64,000 nucleotides of DNA, taken from positions 3,410,001-3,474,000 of the forward strand of contig NZ_AP022615.1 in assembly GCF_010730745.1 (NCBI RefSeq), read 5' to 3'. A model generated the notes under the pieces. The model was not told the origin of the DNA, ran no database searches, and saw only the letters and a program-made list of their open reading frames with translations. The position numbers and the translations under genes were made by a program. Source of the stretch: Mycobacterium heidelbergense. GTDB taxonomy: Bacteria > Actinomycetota > Actinomycetes > Mycobacteriales > Mycobacteriaceae. Each line of letters starts with the position of its first letter. Position 1 is the first letter of the stretch. Shown one piece after another: positions 38,046-46,300 of this stretch.

Positions 38046-39293
38046 CTACGGCGCGGCGTCGACAGCAAACTCCGGCGCTCGGTCCAGCTCGCGCAGCGAC
38101 GGCAGCCTGGCGGCGATCGCGCCGACCGACAGGATCGGCAGCGCCAACGCCAGGAACGTGACCTTCAGCCCGACGGCGTCAGCCAGCGGGCCGGCCACCA
38201 GCAGGCCCAGCGGGCCCGCGGCGAAGGTCAGCCCCGTCATCACCCCGACCACTCGGCCGCGCAGATGGTGCGGAGCGCGGGTCTGCATCACGTAGTTGTA
38301 AATCGGCTGGATCGGCCCGTAGACCAGGCCGGTCACCGCGCACAGCACCAGGATCACCGGCAGCGGCGGCAGGAACGCGATGCCGGCCGTCGCCGCACCA
38401 AAGGTGAGGGTCGCCGTCAGCACGGCCGTGCGGCGCCGCATGCGCTTCGAGAGCACGGCATAGCCGAGCGCGCCCGCCACGCCGCCGACCCCGAGCGCCA
38501 TCAACGCCCAGCCCAACTGCGCGGGTTGGTGGCGGTCGCTGAAGTACTTGGGGAACAACACGCTTTCCATCGGCAGGTATAGCGCGGTGACGACCAGGTC
38601 GATCACCCCGAGCGTCCGCAGCACCCGCAGGTTCCAGACAAACCGCATTCCTTCGGCGACCCCGGACACCAACCCGTCGGGCCGGGTCGCGTGGTGCGGC
38701 TTGCCGGTGCCCTCGAGCCGCAGCGCCCCGATCGCGAGGAAGGACAACCCGAAACAGCCCGCCGTGACCCACATCGTGTTGACGCCGCCGACCGTGGCGA
38801 TCATCAGACCGCCGATACCCGGGCCCACGATGTACGCCAGGTTCAGGATCGCTTCGTAGACGCTGTTGGTGCGGTCCAGCGACCAGCCCGCACGGGCGGC
38901 GGCCTCGGGCAGCATCGACTGGCGCGCCGTCATCCCGGCCGGGTCGAAACTGGCCGCGAAGAAGGCCAGGGCGGCGAGCACCGCGAGGTTGAGCGCGTCT
39001 CCGCCGAGCCACCAGGCGATCAGGGGGACGGCGGCCACCGCGGTGCCCGAGAGCGCATCGGAGACCAGCGACACCCGGCGGCGCCCGAAGAAGTCGACCG
39101 CGGTGCCGGCGACCAGCGTGGATCCCACCAGGGGCAGCGTCATGGCGGCGGCCACGATCGCCGCCTCGCCGGCCCTGCCGTGCCGCTGCAACACCAGCCA
39201 CGGGAAGGCGACTATGGAGATGCCGGTGCCCGCGCACCCCGTCAGCGCGGCGAACAGGATCAGGAAAACCGGGCCACGGCTGCCGTTTCTCAT
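38046..39293 (-). CDS. Tap-like MFS multidrug efflux pump (Rv1258c-like)
   Basis: A 415-residue, 12-helix major facilitator transporter closely resembling Mtb Rv1258c (Tap), which exports tetracycline, aminoglycosides and other drugs. Evidence: MRNGSRGPVFLILFAALTGC at the start, motif A-like AGTAVDFFGRRRVSLVSDAL, EAILNLAYIVGPGIGGLMIA and IQPIYNYVMQTRAPHHLRGR. The ATG at 39293 aligns with the Mtb start; the frame remains open for 15 further codons. In Mtb it is induced by WhiB7; I did not find a clear WhiB7 -35-adjacent AT element in the 82-bp divergent gap. Confidence 0.9.
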   Translation of the reverse strand: MRNGSRGPVFLILFAALTGCAGTGISIVAFPWLVLQRHGRAGEAAIVAAAMTLPLVGSTLVAGTAVDFFGRRRVSLVSDALSGTAVAAVPLIAWWLGGDALNLAVLAALAFFAASFDPAGMTARQSMLPEAAARAGWSLDRTNSVYEAILNLAYIVGPGIGGLMIATVGGVNTMWVTAGCFGLSFLAIGALRLEGTGKPHHATRPDGLVSGVAEGMRFVWNLRVLRTLGVIDLVVTALYLPMESVLFPKYFSDRHQPAQLGWALMALGVGGVAGALGYAVLSKRMRRRTAVLTATLTFGAATAGIAFLPPLPVILVLCAVTGLVYGPIQPIYNYVMQTRAPHHLRGRVVGVMTGLTFAAGPLGLLVAGPLADAVGLKVTFLALALPILSVGAIAARLPSLRELDRAPEFAVDAAP

Positions 39294-39375
39294 GGATATC
39301 GCGGCTGAATGTAACCCCGAAGCGAGAACGGGGACCACCGAATTTCGGGGCGTTTTCGTGGTCGTCGCCGGCCGA

Positions 39376-40203
39376 ATGCAGGATGTTCATGTGTTCGCCC
39401 ACCCCAATACCGGCCAGGCGTTCGGTTCCCCGGTTGTTCCCGGAACCGGATGGCCCGGCGATCCGGCCACCCCGCAGACCCCGGTGGCCGCCGACGCCGC
39501 GCAGGTCGCCGCGCTGGCGGCCCAGGCCGGATCGATACCGGAACTGGACGCGGTGATCAGCGTCTGCCGGGCCTGCCCGCGGCTGGTCACCTGGCGCGAG
39601 GACGTCGCGAAGGTCAAACGCCGGGCCTTCGCCGACCAGCCGTATTGGGGGCGACCGGTGCCGGGCTGGGGATCGGAGCGGCCCCGGATGTTGATCGTGG
39701 GGTTGGCGCCCGCGGCGCACGGCGCCAACCGGACCGGACGGATGTTCACCGGCGACCGCTCGGGCGACCAGTTGTACGCGGCGCTGCACCGGGCCGGTCT
39801 GGTGAATTCACCGATCAGCGTGGACGCCGCTGACGGGTTGCGGGCCAACCGGATTCGGATCTCCGCGCCGGTGCGGTGCGCGCCCCCGGCCAACGCGCCG
39901 ACCCCGGCGGAGCGGGACACCTGCTGGCCGTGGCTTCAGGCCGAATGGCGGCTGGTGTCCGACCATGTCCGCGTGATCGTGGCCCTGGGCGGCTTCGCCT
40001 GGCAGATCGCGCTGCGGCTGCCGGGCGTGTCCGGGGCGCCCAAGCCGCGGTTCGGCCACGGCGCCGTCGCCGAGCTGGGATCCGGTGTGCGTCTGCTCGG
40101 CTGCTACCACCCCAGCCAGCAGAACATGTTCACCGGTAGGTTGACTCCGGTAATGCTCGACGACATCTTCAGCAACGCGAAGAGGCTGGCAGGGATTAAG
40201 TGA
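39376..40203 (+). CDS. Uracil-DNA glycosylase, family 5 (UdgB)
   Basis: A 275-residue Fe-S uracil-DNA glycosylase (Rv1259-like) that removes uracil, and in this family also hypoxanthine and ethenocytosine, from DNA. Cluster cysteines are seen as CRACPRL near the N-terminus and RCAPP...DTCWPW in the middle. The active-site motif is GLAPAAHGANRTGRMFTGDR, and the C-terminal motif is GCYHPSQQNMFTG. The ATG at 39376 (MQDVHVFAHP) is chosen because it follows the divergent Tap start; an upstream GTG at 39358 is also open. The next gene starts six bases after the stop. Confidence 0.92.
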   Translation: MQDVHVFAHPNTGQAFGSPVVPGTGWPGDPATPQTPVAADAAQVAALAAQAGSIPELDAVISVCRACPRLVTWREDVAKVKRRAFADQPYWGRPVPGWGSERPRMLIVGLAPAAHGANRTGRMFTGDRSGDQLYAALHRAGLVNSPISVDAADGLRANRIRISAPVRCAPPANAPTPAERDTCWPWLQAEWRLVSDHVRVIVALGGFAWQIALRLPGVSGAPKPRFGHGAVAELGSGVRLLGCYHPSQQNMFTGRLTPVMLDDIFSNAKRLAGIK

Positions 40204-40209
40204 CTCTTC

Positions 40210-41328
40210 ATGCCTAGGGTTCTGGTTTCCGGCGCCAGCGTGGCCGGCATGACGACGGCGTATTGGCTTGGGAAGCATGGTTATTCGGTCACCGTGGTGG
40301 AGCGCTATCCCGGGCTGCGGCCGGGCGGTCAGGCCATCGACGTGCGGGGTCCCGCGCTGACGGTGCTGGAACGCATGTCGTTGCGGGCCGCCGCCGACCA
40401 CCGGCGGACGCGCATCCGGGGCGCCTCCGTCGTCGACGCCGACGGCAACGAGCTGTCCCAGGACACCGAATCGACGCCCACCGGCGGCCCCATCGCCAGC
40501 CCCGACATCGAGCTGCTGCGCGACGACCTGATCGAATTGCTTTACGAGGAAACGCAACTCAACGTCGAGTACCTGTTCGACGACAGCATTGTGTCGTTGC
40601 GCGACGACGGCGACTCGGTCGGCGTGACTTTCGAGCGCGCCGTCGCGCGCGGCTTTGACCTGGTGATCGGCGCGGACGGATTGCACTCCAACGTGCGCCG
40701 ACTGGTCTTCGGCCCGGAGGAGCAATTCATCGAGCGGCTGGGCACCCACGCGGCGATTTTCACCGTGCCCAACTTCCTGGACCTGGACTACTGGCAGATC
40801 TGGCACTACGGCGACTCGACCATGGCGGGGGTGTACAGCGCGCGCAACAACACCGAGGCCCGGGCCATGGTGGGCTTCATGGAAGCGGGGCTGCGGATCG
40901 ACTACCGCGACACCGAGGCCCAGCTCGCCGAGCTGGAACGGCGGATGGCCGACGACGGCTGGGTCCGCCCGCAACTGCTGCGCTACATGCGGACCGCGCC
41001 GGACTTCTATTTCGACGAAATGTCGCAGATCAAGATGGACCGCTGGTCGCGGGGCAGGGTGGCGCTGGTCGGCGACGCCGGGTATTGCTGCTCGCCGTTG
41101 TCGGGCCAGGGGACCAGCGTCGCATTGCTGGGGGCCTGCATCCTGGCCGGCGAGCTCGCGGCGGCCGGTGACGACTATGAACTCGGCTTCGCCAACTACC
41201 GCAAAGAATTCCACGACTACGTCAAGCGCAACCAATGGCTGGTGATCGACAACATCCCGGGGGGCGCGCCCATCCCGCAGGAGGTGTTCGACCGCATCGT
41301 GAATTCGCTCACCCTCAAGGATTACTGA
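40210..41328 (+). CDS. FAD-dependent monooxygenase, aromatic-ring hydroxylase class (Rv1260-like)
   Basis: A 372-residue flavoprotein of the PHBH/TetX type. The FAD-binding beta-alpha-beta motif is VLVSGASVAGMTTAYWLGKH, with a variant GASVAG in place of GxGxxG. The DG fold is DLVIGADGLHSNVRRL, and the second FAD motif is RVALVGDAGYCCSPLSGQG. Such enzymes hydroxylate aromatic or polyketide substrates using NAD(P)H. Same length as the Mtb homologue. It is cotranscribed with udgB. Substrate unknown. Confidence 0.9.
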   Translation: MPRVLVSGASVAGMTTAYWLGKHGYSVTVVERYPGLRPGGQAIDVRGPALTVLERMSLRAAADHRRTRIRGASVVDADGNELSQDTESTPTGGPIASPDIELLRDDLIELLYEETQLNVEYLFDDSIVSLRDDGDSVGVTFERAVARGFDLVIGADGLHSNVRRLVFGPEEQFIERLGTHAAIFTVPNFLDLDYWQIWHYGDSTMAGVYSARNNTEARAMVGFMEAGLRIDYRDTEAQLAELERRMADDGWVRPQLLRYMRTAPDFYFDEMSQIKMDRWSRGRVALVGDAGYCCSPLSGQGTSVALLGACILAGELAAAGDDYELGFANYRKEFHDYVKRNQWLVIDNIPGGAPIPQEVFDRIVNSLTLKDY

Positions 41329-41373
41329 ACTGCCGGCGGGCGGCGGCGCTCGGTCTCGGCTTGACTGTGAAGC

Positions 41374-41485
41374 GCGGGCTTTGAGTGTGCGGCCTGGGCG
41401 GAATCCCGGCCGGAATCCCGCCCTGCGTTCACACCGGAAGCCGTGAGCGCACACTCGAAGCCGTGAGCGCACACTCGAAGCCCGC
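41374..41485. repeat. Palindrome with an internal tandem duplication at the breakpoint of a truncated gene
   Basis: GCGGGCTTTGAGTGTGCG (41374-41391) pairs with CGCACACTCGAAGCCCGC (41468-41485) except for one G-T. GAAGCCGTGAGCGCACACTC is repeated exactly in tandem at 41437-41456 and 41457-41476. The right arm runs into the remnant of a luciferase-like monooxygenase, so the repeat marks the point where its 5' end was lost. Confidence 0.72.
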
Positions 41486-42217
41486 ATCGACCTGGGCATC
41501 GGCCGGGCGCCCGGCTCCGACCCGGTGACGTCGTATGCGCTGCGCGGCAGCCGCGACCAAAGCGACATCGAGAACTTCCCCGAGTACCTCGACGACGTGG
41601 CCGCGCTGATGAGCCCGCGCGGCGTGCGGGTCCCGCTGCGGTCCGGGGACTACGTCCTCAGGGCCACCCCGGCCGCCGCCACCGAACCGCGGCTGTGGCT
41701 GCTGGGCTCGTCGATGTACTCCGCGCATTTGGCCGCCGCCAAGGGTCTGCCGTACGTGTTCGCCCACCACTTCTCCGGCAAGGGAACCGGAGAGGCGCTC
41801 GAGGCGTACCGCTCCCGTTTCGTGCCCAGTGACCAGGCCGCCGAGCCGGTCACGTTCTTGACGGTCAACGCCGCGGTGGCCGAAACCCGCGACGAGGCAA
41901 CGGCTTTGATGCTGCCCAACCTGCAGATGATGGCGCGGCTGCGCACCGGCGAGCCGCTCGGGCCGATACCGCTCGTCGAGGAGGCCCAGGTCGCCGAGCT
42001 GACGGCACCCCAGCGGCGCATCGTGGACAGTGGACTGCGGCGCGCCGTCCTCGGCGCGCCCGCCGAGGCCGCCGCGCAGGTGCGGGCGCTGGCCGAACGA
42101 TTCGGCGTCGACGAGGTGATGGTGAACCCGGTCGCGTCGGCCCGCCACGGCACCGACCCCGCCACCGCGCCCGCCCGGGTGGCGACGCTGGAGCTACTGG
42201 CCAAGGAACTTTTCTGA
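41477..42217 (+). pseudogene. Luciferase-like (F420/flavin) monooxygenase, 5'-truncated remnant
   Basis: From 41477 the frame reads EARIDLGIGRAPGSDPVTSY, a signature that normally occurs near residue 95-110 of MsnO8-type luciferase-like monooxygenases. The rest of the protein follows intact (LWLLGSSMYSAHLAAAKGLP, YVFAHHFSGKGTGEALEAYR, SARHGTDPATAPARVATLEL). The N-terminal 95 or so residues, which form the first barrel strands, are absent. Upstream is a palindromic repeat instead of coding sequence. The first available start would be the GTG at 41525, giving 230 residues and no complete fold. Probably nonfunctional. Confidence 0.8.
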
Positions 42218-42230
42218 GCGGGCCCCGGCC

Positions 42231-42659
42231 CTACTGAGCCGCGTCGATGCGCGCCACCGCCTCCCGCAGGATCTGCGCGGTCGCCTCCCGGTCGGGGTCC
42301 CGGCGCAGCAGCATCCCCTTCGCCACCGACAGCTTGTCGCCGACGCGCCGCGGCAGCACGTGCAGATGAATGTGAAACACCGTCTGGAAGGCGGCGCGGC
42401 CGTCGTTGATCGCGATGTTCGTCGCGTCGGCCAGTTCGGTCGCGCGGGCGGCCCGGGCGATCCGTTGGCCAATGGCGACCATATCGGCCAGCGTCTCCGG
42501 CGGAGTGTCGGTGAGATCGACGGTGTGTCGTTTGGGGATCACCAGCGTGTGGCCGCGGGTGAACGGGCGGATGTCGAGAATCGCCAGGTACTCGTCGTCT
42601 TCGCAGATCCGCAGGGCCGGGGCTTCCCCGGCGACGATCGCACAGAACACGCAGGGCAT
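42231..42659 (-). CDS. HIT-family nucleotide hydrolase (Rv1262c-like)
   Basis: A 142-residue histidine-triad protein. The N-terminal CVFCAIVAGEAPAL has the usual Cys pair, and the catalytic triad is FHIHLHVLPRR. HIT proteins hydrolyse nucleotide phosphoramidates or act as GAFD-type diadenosine polyphosphate hydrolases. The ATG at 42659 (MPCVFC) is preferred; a GTG three codons upstream is open. Stops 13 bases from the end of the luciferase-like remnant and is divergent from amiB2. Confidence 0.92.
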   Translation of the reverse strand: MPCVFCAIVAGEAPALRICEDDEYLAILDIRPFTRGHTLVIPKRHTVDLTDTPPETLADMVAIGQRIARAARATELADATNIAINDGRAAFQTVFHIHLHVLPRRVGDKLSVAKGMLLRRDPDREATAQILREAVARIDAAQ

Positions 42660-42706
42660 GGCGCCCACGCTACTGGCCTGCTCAATCCGGGGGATACGCT
42701 GCCGCA

Positions 42707-44096
42707 GTGGACGCTCGCGAGGTGGCCTTTGCCGGTGCGGCCGCGCAGGCGCGGATGCTGGCCGACGGCGAACTGACCGCGCCGGAGCTGCTGGAGATCT
42801 ACCTGGAACGGATCGCGCGCCTGGACAGCCAGCTGCGCTGCTACCGCGTGGTGCTGTCCGATCCCGCGCGGTACGAGGCCGCCGTCGCGCAGGACCGCCT
42901 CGACGCGGGCGAGCGGCTGCCGCTGCTCGGCGTGCCGATCGCGATCAAAGACGACGTCGACGTCACGGGCGAAGTCACAACGTACGGCAGCGGCGGCCAC
43001 CGGCCCGCCGTGACCTCCGACGCGGAGGCGGTTCGCCGGCTGCGCGCCGCCGGGGCGGTCATCATCGGCAAGACCAACACGCCCGAGCTGATGATGTTTC
43101 CCTACACCGAGTCGCTGACGTTCGGGGCCACCCGCAACCCGTGGAACCTCGCGCGCACGCCGGGCGGCAGCAGCGGCGGCAGCGCCGCCGCGGTGGCCGC
43201 CGGCCTGGCTCCGCTGGCGCTGGGCTCCGATGGCGGCGGCTCGATTCGCATCCCGGCGACCTGGTGCGGTCTGTTCGGCCTGAAGCCGCAACGCGACCGG
43301 GTGTCGTTGGAACCGCACGACGGGGCGTGGTACGGGCTGAGCGTCAACGGCCCGATAGCCCGGTTCGGTGCTGGACGCGGCGTTGTTCCTGGACGCGACC
43401 TCCACGCTGCCGGGTCCGGAAGGCGAGTTCACGGCGGCCGCGGCGCGCGACCCCGGCAAGCTGCGAATCGCCTTGAGCACCAAGGTTCCAACGCTGCCCG
43501 TGACGGTGGGGAAGGAAGAGCTGGCGGCCGTGCACCAGGCGGGTGCGCTGCTTGGCGAGCTGGGCCACGACGTCGTCCTCCGCGACCCCGAGTATCCGCT
43601 GCCCTCGATCTACGCCAACTTCTTCCCCCGCTACCTGCGCGGCATCTGCGACGACGCCGACGCGCAGGCCCACCCGGAACGCCTCGAGGCGCGCACGCGC
43701 AACCTCGCGCGCCTGGGATCTTTTTTCTCGGACCGGCGGATGGCCGCGCTGCGCGCCGCGGAGGCGTCGGTGAGCAACAGGATCCAGTCGATCTTCGACG
43801 ACGTCGACGTCGTCGTCACGCCGGGCACCGCGAAGGGCCCGTCGCGCATCGGCGCCTACCAGCACCGCGGCGCGGTGTCGACGCTGCTGCTGGCTGCCCA
43901 GCGGGTTCCGTATTTCCCGGTCTGGAATCTGACCGGCCAGCCCGCCGCGGTGGTGCCGTGGGACCTGGACGGCGACGGCCTGCCGATGTCGGTACAGCTC
44001 GTCGGCCGGCCGTTCGACGAAGCGACGCTGTTGTCGCTGTCCGCGCAGATCGAGGCCGCACGGCCGTGGGTCCACCGGCGACCGCCGGTGTCATAA
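42707..44096 (+). pseudogene. amiB2: Amidase AmiB2, split by a single-base frameshift
   Basis: Amidase-signature hydrolase (would be about 462 residues) whose two halves lie in different frames. The first half contains the catalytic Lys81 (IAIKDDVDV), TPGGSSGGSAAAVAAGLA with the cis-Ser at 155/156, and Ser179 in GSDGGGSIRIP. It runs to NGPIARF. The second half starts in the next frame at VLDAALFLDATSTLPGPEG and continues to RPWVHRRPPVS at 44096. Removing one T from the TT at 43364-43365 would join them as IARSVLDAALF. The first frame otherwise reads on to 44116 as nonsense. This is a true frameshift or a base-calling error. Amidases hydrolyse amides to acids and ammonia. Confidence 0.85.
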
Positions 44097-44105
44097 CGGC
44101 CGGCG

Positions 44106-45251
44106 TTGTACGTTGACCACGTGGACGGGGTCGACCGGAACTTCGACGATCTGCTCGACGGACTCGAGGGCACCGCGCGCGCCGAACGGGCCGAACTCGT
44201 GGAGTGGTTGCTCGAGCAGGGCGTCACCGCGGAGGAAATCCGGGCGACCAATCCGCCGCTGCTGCTGGCCACCCGCCACCTCATTGGCGACGACGGCACC
44301 TACGTGTCCACCCGGGAGATCGGTGAGACGTACGGCATCGACCTGACGCTGCTCCAGCGGGTGCAGCGCGCCATCGGTCTGGCCAGGGTGGACGACCCCG
44401 ACGCTGCCATCCACATGCGCGCCGACGGTGAAGCCGCCGCCTATACCCAGCGGTTCGTCGAGCTGGGCCTCGATCCCGACCAATTGGTGCTCGTCGTCCG
44501 GGTGCTCGCCGAAGGCCTGTCCCGCGCCGCCGAGGTCATGCGCTACACCGCGCTGTCGGCGATCATGCGCCCCGGAGCCACCGAGCTGGAGATCGCCAAG
44601 GCGTCAAAGGCGTTGGTGAGCCAAATCGCGCCGATGCTCGGCCCGATGATCCAGAACATGCTGTTCATGCAGCTACGGCACATGATGGAGACCGAGGCCG
44701 TCAATGCCGCCGAGCGGGCCGCCGGCAAGCCGCTTCCGGGCGCGCGCCAAATCACCGTCGCCTTCGCCGACCTCGTCGGTTTCACCCGGATAGGCGAAGT
44801 GGTGTCGGCCGAAGAGCTGGGGCACCTGGCCAACCGGCTGGCCGACCTCGCCCGGGACATGACCGTGCCGCCGGTGCGGTTCATCAAGACGATCGGCGAC
44901 GCGGTGATGCTCGTCTGTCCCGATCCGGTGTCCATGCTGGACGTGGTGCTGAAGCTCGTGGACGCCGTCGACACCGACAACGACTTCCCGCGGTTGCGAG
45001 CGGGAGTGGCCTCCGGCATGGCGGTGAGCCGGGCCGGCGACTGGTTCGGCAGCCCGGTCAACGTGGCAAGCCGGGTCACCGACGTGGCGCGCCCGGGCAC
45101 CGTGCTCGCCGCCGATTCGGCCTGGGAGGCCGTCGGCGATGCCGGCGGCTTCCAGGGATCCTTCGCCGGTGCGCGCCGCCTCAAGGGAATTCGGAACGAG
45201 GTCAAACTCTTTCGGATCCGCCGCGGAAACGGCCCTTCGGCCGGCGACTGA
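44106..45251 (+). CDS. Adenylate cyclase, class III, with N-terminal pH-sensing domain (Rv1264-like)
   Basis: A 381-residue holoenzyme-type adenylyl cyclase. The N-terminal regulatory domain (residues 1-205: RAERAELVEWLLEQGVTAEE; MLFMQLRHMMETEAVNAAER) inhibits the enzyme at neutral pH in the Mtb homologue. The catalytic domain begins ITVAFADLVGFTRIGEVVSA with metal Asp in FADLVGF and a second metal Asp in KTIGDAVMLV, then WFGSPVNVASRVTDVARPG. All ATP-site residues look present. The TTG at 44106 aligns with the Mtb start; GTG 44121 is an alternative. The product cAMP fits with the cAMP-responsive Rv1265 homologue next door. Confidence 0.92.
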   Translation: MYVDHVDGVDRNFDDLLDGLEGTARAERAELVEWLLEQGVTAEEIRATNPPLLLATRHLIGDDGTYVSTREIGETYGIDLTLLQRVQRAIGLARVDDPDAAIHMRADGEAAAYTQRFVELGLDPDQLVLVVRVLAEGLSRAAEVMRYTALSAIMRPGATELEIAKASKALVSQIAPMLGPMIQNMLFMQLRHMMETEAVNAAERAAGKPLPGARQITVAFADLVGFTRIGEVVSAEELGHLANRLADLARDMTVPPVRFIKTIGDAVMLVCPDPVSMLDVVLKLVDAVDTDNDFPRLRAGVASGMAVSRAGDWFGSPVNVASRVTDVARPGTVLAADSAWEAVGDAGGFQGSFAGARRLKGIRNEVKLFRIRRGNGPSAGD

Positions 45252-45303
45252 CCCGGCTCGTCCCGGTCGCGGACGCATGGGCAGGCCCGGGCGACTTCAG
45301 GGG

Positions 45304-45325
45304 GCGTCGGACCTTAGTCCGACGC
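45304..45325. terminator. Hairpin after the cyclase gene
   Basis: GCGTCGGAC (45304-45312) and GTCCGACGC (45317-45325) form a perfect 9-bp stem with a CTTA loop, 53 bp after the cyclase stop. No T-tract follows, as usual for mycobacterial terminators. It separates the cyclase from the downstream Rv1265-like gene. Confidence 0.5.
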
Positions 45326-45538
45326 GGCCGGCGTCCTACCCCATCGTCCGGCGCTTCGAATTGGTCGCTTCCGGGCCTGCTTCACTACCAAAAATACAAC
45401 CCCGAACAGGCCATATCAACGGGTCTGCCCGGTTTGGGGCGATTTGATGGCGCCTCGAGGCCGTTCCGCCGACGGTTTTGGCGTTCGCCGCGGGTGAACG
45501 CGGTTCCCTTCAGGGTGTAACGGTGTAATTATGTAATC

Positions 45539-46123
45539 ATGAGAACCCACCACACACACGGGCGGCGGTACGGCCGCCCCGGGGGCTGGCAGCAAGCCCA
45601 GCAGCCCGACGCGAGCGGCGCGGCGGAATGGTTCGCCGGACGCCTACCCGAATCCTGGTTCGACGGCGACCCGACCGTCATCGTCGACCGCGAAGAGATC
45701 ACCGTCATCGGACGGCTTCCCGAGCCCGAGAACTCGGGAAGGGAAGAGAGCGACGCCCGCGCGGAGGGCCGCGTCTCGCGATTCCGCGAAGAAACCCGTC
45801 CCGAGCGAATGCGCATCGCCGACGAGGCGCAGGATCGCTACGGGCGCAAGGTTTCCTGGGGCGTGGAAGTCGGCTCCCAAACCGGCACGGAGCGAATCCT
45901 GTTCACCCACATCGCGGTGCCGGTGATGACACGCCTGAAGCAACCCGAACGCCAGGTGCTCGACACGTTGGTCGACGCCGGCGTCGCCCGGTCCCGCGCC
46001 GACGCGCTCGCGTGGTCGGTCAAGCTGGTCGGTGAGCACACCGAGGACTGGCTGGCCAGGCTGCGCGACGCGATGTCGGCCGTCGACGACCTGCGCGCAC
46101 AGGGGCCCGACCTCCAGACGTAA
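45539..46123 (+). CDS. Conserved hypothetical, cAMP-responsive Rv1265-like
   Basis: A 194-residue soluble protein without recognised catalytic motifs. The N-terminal half (AAEWFAGRLPESWFDGDPTV; REEITVIGRLPEP) is followed by an acidic/basic linker and a C-terminal helical region (VMTRLKQPERQVLDTLVDAG; SRADALAWSVKLVGEHTEDW) that could be a small DNA-binding fold. In Mtb Rv1265 is induced by cAMP and hypoxia under the Cmr regulator (recalled). The ATG at 45539 follows an AT-rich TAATTATGTAATC with no Shine-Dalgarno, so the mRNA may be leaderless. pknH-embR, which I recall next in Mtb, are absent. Confidence 0.78.
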   Translation: MRTHHTHGRRYGRPGGWQQAQQPDASGAAEWFAGRLPESWFDGDPTVIVDREEITVIGRLPEPENSGREESDARAEGRVSRFREETRPERMRIADEAQDRYGRKVSWGVEVGSQTGTERILFTHIAVPVMTRLKQPERQVLDTLVDAGVARSRADALAWSVKLVGEHTEDWLARLRDAMSAVDDLRAQGPDLQT

Positions 46124-46300
46124 CCCAACGCCGCAGTGCCCCTTGGGCATTGGCCCGCTATTGGTTGTCGATTTTGGCGACGATCTTGTCGATGACCTGT
46201 CCGGCCCGACCCGACGGTCGCGACCGCCGACTCAGCAATCATGACGGTAAGCCCCGGGCGGGCCCGCCGCAGGATAACGGCGACTTTTATCGCGCCGCGG

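Noticed and set aside
46257..46268. Palindrome GGCGGGCCCGCC between convergent genes
   Set aside because: Pure GC 12-mer, expected by chance in this composition; weaker than the other terminator candidates.
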